Positions 58,270 through 64,000 of a stretch of 64,000 nucleotides of DNA are shown here, piece after piece. The notes beneath the pieces are model-generated. The model made no database searches and had not been told where the DNA came from. It worked only from the letters and a program-made list of their open reading frames with translations. Source of the DNA: Mercenaria mercenaria (Eukaryota; Mollusca; Bivalvia; Venerida; Veneridae); the NCBI RefSeq assembly GCF_021730395.1, contig NW_026461936.1, positions 1-64,000 of the forward strand, in the 5' to 3' direction. Position 1 is the stretch's first letter. Each line of letters opens with the position of its first letter. The position numbers were made by a program, and so were the translations under genes.

Positions 58270-58440
58270 CTTTTCAGTACAACACAATACAATACAATAT
58301 CCATTTATTTTCTCATTTCATATGAACATATGACAGAATAAGGATACAATATGACAAATGTTTGTATGAGGCTGTTACATGTGTTTACATTACAAAATAA
58401 TAAGAGAAAAAAAGAAGAAACAAACATTCTTCTAGCATTT
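58270..58440 (-). mobile_element. Possible LINE 3' tail
   Basis: On the minus strand it ends AAATAAATGGATATTGTATT followed by TGTATTGTGTTG, a short tandem tail like those ending some non-LTR retrotransposons. No reverse-transcriptase sequence is present, so this is at best a 5'-truncated copy. Confidence 0.3.
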
Positions 58441-58539
58441 TACAAAACAGTACATATGTGTAGATACTATTACATGTGTAGTAATACGTAGTTTAAATCA
58501 ATACGGCAAATATCAATATGAAGTTGATTATCTTAAGAT

Positions 58540-59215
58540 GTCTAATTCTGATGGCAAATTTTCATGGACCTTAATTTGATATACCATTAAAATATTACGA
58601 ACCCATTAAAATTGAATCTGATATATTTAATGAGGCCATTAATCAATTTTTTAATAATTAACGGCCATTAACAGAGTATTAAAAAATTTAATGGCCCCAT
58701 CAGTTCTTACTAATTAATGTGGAATTAAGGGGTACTTTTTTAATGGCACATTGATTTCATGCCAATTAAATTTTTTCATGGAGTTTTAAGGAGCCTGTTA
58801 ACTTATTTTAATGGTTTATTTTAAGCAGCTTTTCATGGCCATCAAAGTCATTTTAACAAGGTTTATTTTACCAGGGTTTTAATATAGTTATTTAATGGCT
58901 TTTTAATGTATGGCATTAGAACTATGGTCATGAAAACCATTAAATAGTAAGAAGTAATGGGTGAATTTTAATGGTGACCTGTTAAAACTCTGTTAAAAAC
59001 GTTTGAAAAAATTAAGGCTAATTTCATGACCCTTTTAATGGCACGTGCATCCATTAGTGTATCCTAGCTTATATTATCCTACTAAGTTACTATTTGTCTG
59101 TATTTTGTCGTGTTAGTACTCTCTGTTTATTTATCTGTATTACTTATTTGTACTGATTACTGTTAAAACATGTTTGCTCTCCTATCTGCGGAGGTAATAA
59201 AGAATCTATCTATCC
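58540..59215. repeat. Block dense in CCATTAA / TTAATGG, part 2, with tail
   Basis: About eleven TTAATGG or CCATTAA motifs within 520 bases, followed by a T-rich stretch and GGAGGTAATAAAGAATCTAT CTATCC, which resembles the AATAAA plus short-tandem tail of a retroposon. This block may therefore be the 3' region of an unknown retroposon. Confidence 0.4.
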
Positions 59216-60031
59216 TACATTAATCAGATCAAAGCCAAGTAACAGTTTGGATTTTTTGTACAAGAGTACATTAATTTCAAAGTGATACAAAATTAGTGTT
59301 TGTCTTTGTTTACATATTTTGAAATTATGGCAAAAGACTACGCATTTTTAGCACCCCTCATTATGTAGTCCTCGAATATGTCTGAACTTAATATATATTC
59401 TCATTTTATGCAAGTTAATGAAACACTTTTGTCTGTGGAATAAATTCCACATTAACACTATCATGATTGATGTTATTTTGGTGTACTCCCTTGCTTGTTT
59501 GTTCAGAAATCAGCAGAAATAAGAAGAAAGTTTGTTTATTGTTTGTGAACATGTAATGTGTTTCACCTAGCTTGAAGTTGGACAATTTTCATATTTCAAA
59601 GAAAAATTGCCTCATTTGTTCCGTGGGATATATTCCATATTCGTGAAAAACAAACACACATCCTTAACAGATAAGAGGCTGTATTTCATTAGCAATCATT
59701 TTTAGACCTTACATGGACTACAACACCAATAAATCTTAATAGTGTAACACTTCCAAGCACGTTTTCCTATTTTAACATTTTCCAGTTTTCCTGCTTGAGA
59801 TCATTAAAATTTATCATTTTCGAAAGTAAATAAATAAATAAATAAATAAATAGTCATCTTTAATTTAGTTTATTGCAGTTTTTTTTCAACAGTATTTCAG
59901 TTATGTAACGGCGTGCAGTTAACCTAACACGTGTTCCTTGATTCTGCACCAGTAGAAGCTGCTAACTTTCCCACATGAATCAGAGGTAGAAGGCGAATGG
60001 TTTCAGACACAGTGTCTTTCATCAATCGTCA
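59216..60031. other. Stretch without a gene
   Basis: AT-rich; (AATA)n at 59827-59850. No exon recognised. Confidence 0.35.
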
Positions 60032-60119
60032 TGGAGAATATATGCCCCGCTCGGGGATCGAACTCACGATACCGCGATCCGTAGATATCTGCGCTCTCCC
60101 TAATGAGCTAAGAGGGCAG
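60032..60119 (-). repeat. tRNA-derived SINE head or tRNA-like sequence
   Basis: On the minus strand: GCCCTCTTAGCTCATTAGGG (box A), AGAGCGCAGATATCTACGGA, GTGAGTTCGATCCCCGAG (box B), GGGGCATATATTCTCCATG. The acceptor GCCC.. pairs partly with GGGGC, so the fold is close to a tRNA, but an extra stretch in the anticodon region and the CATATATTCTCCATG continuation are those of the clam SINE family. Confidence 0.65.
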
Positions 60120-61084
60120 GCTTTAAATTTAAGTGTATACAGTAATTGTTTCCATTGTTCCTGTCTGTCTCGACGGGTCGCCTTTAAGATAGGAGTTTTA
60201 ATAAAAATCAACGAAAAAGACAGAATCGTTCGAATCTAACACAGGTTTTTTCTTTTTTACTTTGCTTTCTTTGCGAGCAAATGCAATGGCAAGCTGAGAA
60301 CCAGCTGATGAAATTTATAAACCTAGAGATTCTTCCTAAATGAAAGTTATTTCTTTTCTGCGTTATTGGTCGATAATTTATCAGAACAGTCATGTACCTC
60401 GCAGACCTTTTTGTCTCAAATATGCTGAACATCAACATAATAAACAGGCCGTTGTCTAGGTTTTACACAAAAATAGTAAACTTCTAAATTGCAACATTGG
60501 CACAAGTTATATATAGAATGAAGGGGTTGGCATATTTTCTTTACCCCGTACCATGTACCATACCGTAACGAATCGAATCCGGATCACAATAACATCATCA
60601 TTCCTTGTACAAGAACACATGTTTGTCACATCAAAGGGGGAAAATATGATCTTAAAAGTAAAATAATACTTCCGTCTCTTTATTAGAATTTTAAAAACTA
60701 ATCGTTTGGTTGTAACTGTCGTATGAATTGGAACAATTCAGAAGCAGAAATGCACGTTTCCCGAATAAACCTATCTTAGAATAAAAAAGAAATATTTGCG
60801 ATTTTGAGATCATAGCAAAACACAAAATTCGCAAGCATCAAATTGAAAATCTAACAAAGATGACGGAACACAAATATTCGATACTTACTGTTCTCAGCAA
60901 TGTTCTAAAAATAAAAAACCCTCTTTTTCTCGCTTCGGCCCAAGAATTTTTAGATCGATGATTCAAAGAATAGGTACTTGTAGCAGTGATCACAATGCCC
61001 AACTTTATTGTGCTGCATCACTGGAATATCAGGCCGTAGACACGTGGCATGATATCCCACCCAGTTACATTATACTGACACCGG
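60120..61084. other. Stretch without a gene
   Basis: No exon or terminal repeat recognised. Confidence 0.35.
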
Positions 61085-61545
61085 GCTGACCAGTCCTAGC
61101 ACTATCCTCTTAATTGAAACATCACACACTTGTTCACTGTCATAATCTGACATGCAGTGCACAGGTTCGATAACTCTACTTTTCATTTTAACAAAATTAT
61201 GCCCTTTTTTCGACTTAGCAGTTTTTGTTTAAGGTTTTGAATGTAAGCTGGTATATCTCAGTACCCACTAATGGAAATGGATTGAAAGTTCACACACTTG
61301 TTCACTGTCATAATCTTACATGTAATGTACAGGATACATAACTCTACATTGCACTTTTACAAAATTATGTCCCTTTTTTGACTTAGCAGTTTTTTATGTA
61401 AGCTGGTATCTCAGTACCCACTTATGGGAATGGATTGAAACTCCACACAATTGTCCATGGTCATGAACTGATATGCATTTTACAGGTTCCATATCCCTGT
61501 TTTGCAATTATACAAAGTTATTCCCCCTTTTCAACTTTTCTTTTC
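61085..61545. repeat. Tandem repeat family E, about 153-bp units
   Basis: GTACCCACT recurs at 61261 and 61414. Units share CACACACTTGTTCACTGTCA, ACAAAATTATG.CCCTTTTT and GACTTAGCAGTTTTT. About three units. It shares its AATTATG.CCCTTTTTCGAC phrase with family F. Confidence 0.75.
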
Positions 61546-61640
61546 ATTCAACTAACAAGGCTGTCGAATTGTGCTAATAGACGTTTCGTAATTTTTTTTA
61601 TGTAAAAATTACCTGTTCAAAAACTTCAGCACAATGTATG

Positions 61641-61873
61641 AGCCGCGCCATGAGAAAACCAACATAGTGGCTTTGCGACCAGCATGGATCCAGACCAGCC
61701 TGCGCATCCGCGCAGTCTGGTCAGGATCCATGCTGTTCGCTAACAGTTTCTCTAATTGCAATAAACTTTGAAAGCGAACAGCATGGATCCTGACCAGACT
61801 GCGCGGATGCGCAGGCTGGTCTGGATCCATGCTGGTCGCAAAGCCACTATGTTGGTTTTCTCGTGGCACGGCT
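61641..61873. mobile_element. Near-palindromic MITE, copy 4
   Basis: A 233-bp palindrome, the cleanest of the four. The arms AGCCGCGCCATGAGAAAACC..GACCAGCATGGATCCAGACC are repeated inverted almost without mismatch around TCTCTAATTGCAATAAACTT. Flanks GTAT / ATAT do not give a sure target duplication. Confidence 0.88.
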
Positions 61874-64000
61874 CATATGGGTTCTGTGCGAGGTTTTTAA
61901 AAACGGGATGTGGTCGTAAATTATAGATTTATCCTCTATTGTCTTAAAATGTCTTCATGATAATTATTTACAATATATTTTTCCAAACGTGTAGCAGTGT
62001 CTTTGAAGTAACTATTAAGGACTAGGCAAGAAACTAAGTATTGCGTTAGAAGATTTGTTTTGATCGGTGTGTCCAATAAAATGTCTACTATTGTGCGACT
62101 AGTCCATACAATTTATATGATATTATCAGAATTACCAGTTGCATAGGGAGAAACTGTTGTGTTGTGAAATATTCTGTAAACAAAATCCGTTAACTTTCCG
62201 GATGCTTGTCGCTGTTTCAATAACCATTTTGCGCACGGGTTCTACACCCAATTATGAAAGAAATGTCAACCGCCATTTCTGTGCGGATAAGGGTGTATAA
62301 TATCTTCGGTTATAGGAATAATAGCTACTACCAAACCGTTCGCTTCTACATCGGCCCATGAGTACAGCATGCGTCCTTCTCGTGGTCAGTTTTGTAGGAT
62401 ACAGTCTTTTTGCGTGTACGAGTTCTGTTGAATACTGAATACGCATTGAAAATACTGTCAAGCATTCTTGATGTCTCAATTGCCATCTGGGGACATTTAC
62501 AATCATTATGGTCGATTCCGTTTTATAGTCACAAACAATACACACGCCCCGTACTTTTAAAACCAGGTGTCATTAGTACTGTGTACAACTGAATCACCTT
62601 TGGTTTGACTTTGCTTTGTTTTTCTATTAAAAATAGATTCAGAGTTATCATCATCTGCATGTCTGGCAACAACTTTGAAATGAGGTTCTCAGTAGATCTA
62701 AGTCCAGGTGAACGTAATTCTGTACGAGATGCCGGGGTATACAGACTCTCATATATTATCTACAGAGCTACAAGTCTTAGATTCAGTGTTGTTATAATAA
62801 CTGATTCTTTGGGACCACGGAATCTGTTCAATATATATGTAATATAATTCCACTAAAGCCGGTGTTTATTTGCAGTTTAGTACAACTAATACCGTTATAA
62901 CCATTAATATGTCCGCTAACAAATAAAATTATCAATTTGAAAGTAGAATGTCACAAAATAGTAATTAACTAACCATAGCAACGCCCAGTCAACGTATTGA
63001 TGTCTTATAATGTAGAATCGTTTAGTTTATTTGATCTTGCAAATACAATCGTCTGATATCTCGCAAACACTTTTGATGTAATAAAGCTATTTCTATTCTG
63101 TGTAGAATTTTTTTTTCCAAATTAAGTTAACATCAAAAAGACAATATGTGAGGAAGAAAACGTTACTCGAGCGTCCGACGGTAAGATCCTTAACCAGCGG
63201 CTTACAATTAAGATCATACATAGCTGCATTTCGTCCCTCAGTACTTCGAAATGAACTACAATATTCGGCCATTTTCGAAGAGCGATAACTTTACAACGAG
63301 AAATGGTGAATGTTAAAAATGTATTACTTCTCCAATGTAACTATAATATTGTAACGTTGTTTTTGTAATGCTACAAGGAAATTTAATATTTCATGTAGGG
63401 CATTCAAAATATTCATTCTTTATTCCCATAAAGAACACGAGTATTCAAGACAGAAAATGTATGTACATATATCCCATAATATCTGAACTATGGAAACTAT
63501 ACAAAAATTACACAAAACAAAGAACAAACTATATATTGCATTGAACCTACTGTGTCCTCACAAATAATAAATATACCTTTAGAATGATATATACAATAGA
63601 TATTTGAAATACACAAAATGTACATTTATTTGGCGATTTTGTTTGTAAAGTGTTTCTCCTTTCTGTAAAAGCAGCAAAATTGAATTCTTAGCTGTACTTA
63701 TAGACTGAAACTCAGTTTACATTCGTGTTTTTCTGTTTTATCTCTTATCGAGTACTTTAACAATATTCTCTCAAGAGCAGTAAATTAAAATCATCTAATA
63801 AGCTTTCAAATTTAGACATTATGCAAATACATAGGGGACTGCATGCACGCAGATCTTATGCAATCAGATCAAGCTTGTTTCTCGTACACAACAGGAAAAC
63901 AACGAAAGAGTGCAAAATACGTTACTTGAGCTGGTGTGTCTTTCTACATTTTGTTATTGATGTTCAGCTGTAGATCGACATTAATCATAACCATTTATTC
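61874..64000. other. Right-end stretch without a recognised gene
   Basis: AT-rich. The short frames at 62252-62545 (-) and 62605-62847 (+) show no domain. No terminal repeats or RNA genes recognised. Confidence 0.35.

Noticed and set aside
60032-60119. Functional tRNA gene on the minus strand
   Set aside because: Similar sequence with the same CATAT..TTCTCC continuation occurs at 44451-44530, so it behaves as a SINE family.

Overview
The window looks like nuclear DNA from a bivalve mollusc, most likely a venerid-type clam. It is AT-rich and intron-rich, with sparse host exons in a dense mat of repeats. The organism call rests on a big-defensin gene of the bivalve type, on repeats I recognise as typical of clam genomes (palindromic MITEs, tandem-core elements with AAGAGGG...TCACCTGAG ends, tRNA-derived SINEs), and on metazoan split genes. 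It is an inference, not a database match.

Host genes. (1) A two-exon BAF-like (barrier-to-autointegration factor) gene on +, exons 481-597 and 10233-10427, with a 9.6 kb intron; predicted 103 aa. (2) Part of PSMD13/Rpn9, a proteasome lid subunit, on +: exons 36057-36119 and 39457-39536, plus a corrupted-looking exon near 42464-42517. I could not find its other exons. (3) An intronless coding region for a 330-aa multi-pass membrane RING-finger protein on -, 46380-47372. (4) A complete two-exon big-defensin antimicrobial peptide gene on +, exons 55447-55678 and 56528-56655; predicted 119-aa prepropeptide with a hydrophobic domain and a six-cysteine beta-defensin-like domain.

Mobile DNA. 2.8-4.6 kb: a foldback element whose long arms are made of 22-bp tandem repeats, with a 6-bp target duplication. 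10.5-11.3 kb: a mariner remnant. 12.9-13.6 kb: a small foldback element. 15.06-27.85 kb: a three-level nest, in which a satellite-core element is split by a broken Ty3/gypsy-family LTR retrotransposon that in turn carries another satellite-core element. 29.8-31.5 kb: an element with CCCAGCGGGCAC termini rich in AACGTT palindromes. 34.4-35.6, 36.3-37.5 and 39.8-41.05 kb: more tandem-core elements. Four copies of a roughly 200-230 bp near-palindromic MITE lie at 37.8, 42.0, 53.9 and 61.6 kb.

Other structure. 51.56-53.53 kb holds a higher-order satellite of 21-bp subunits grouped by seven into a 147-bp unit, which leaves a 649-codon frame open. About 40.73-45.06 kb looks like poorly polished sequence: homopolymers are inflated and known repeats and an exon decay abruptly there.

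The strongest results are the big-defensin and BAF-like genes, whose coding exons are invisible or incomplete as single ORFs; the nested transposons; the nuclear-receptor-type motifs carried by satellite monomers; and the 21 x 7 higher-order repeat.
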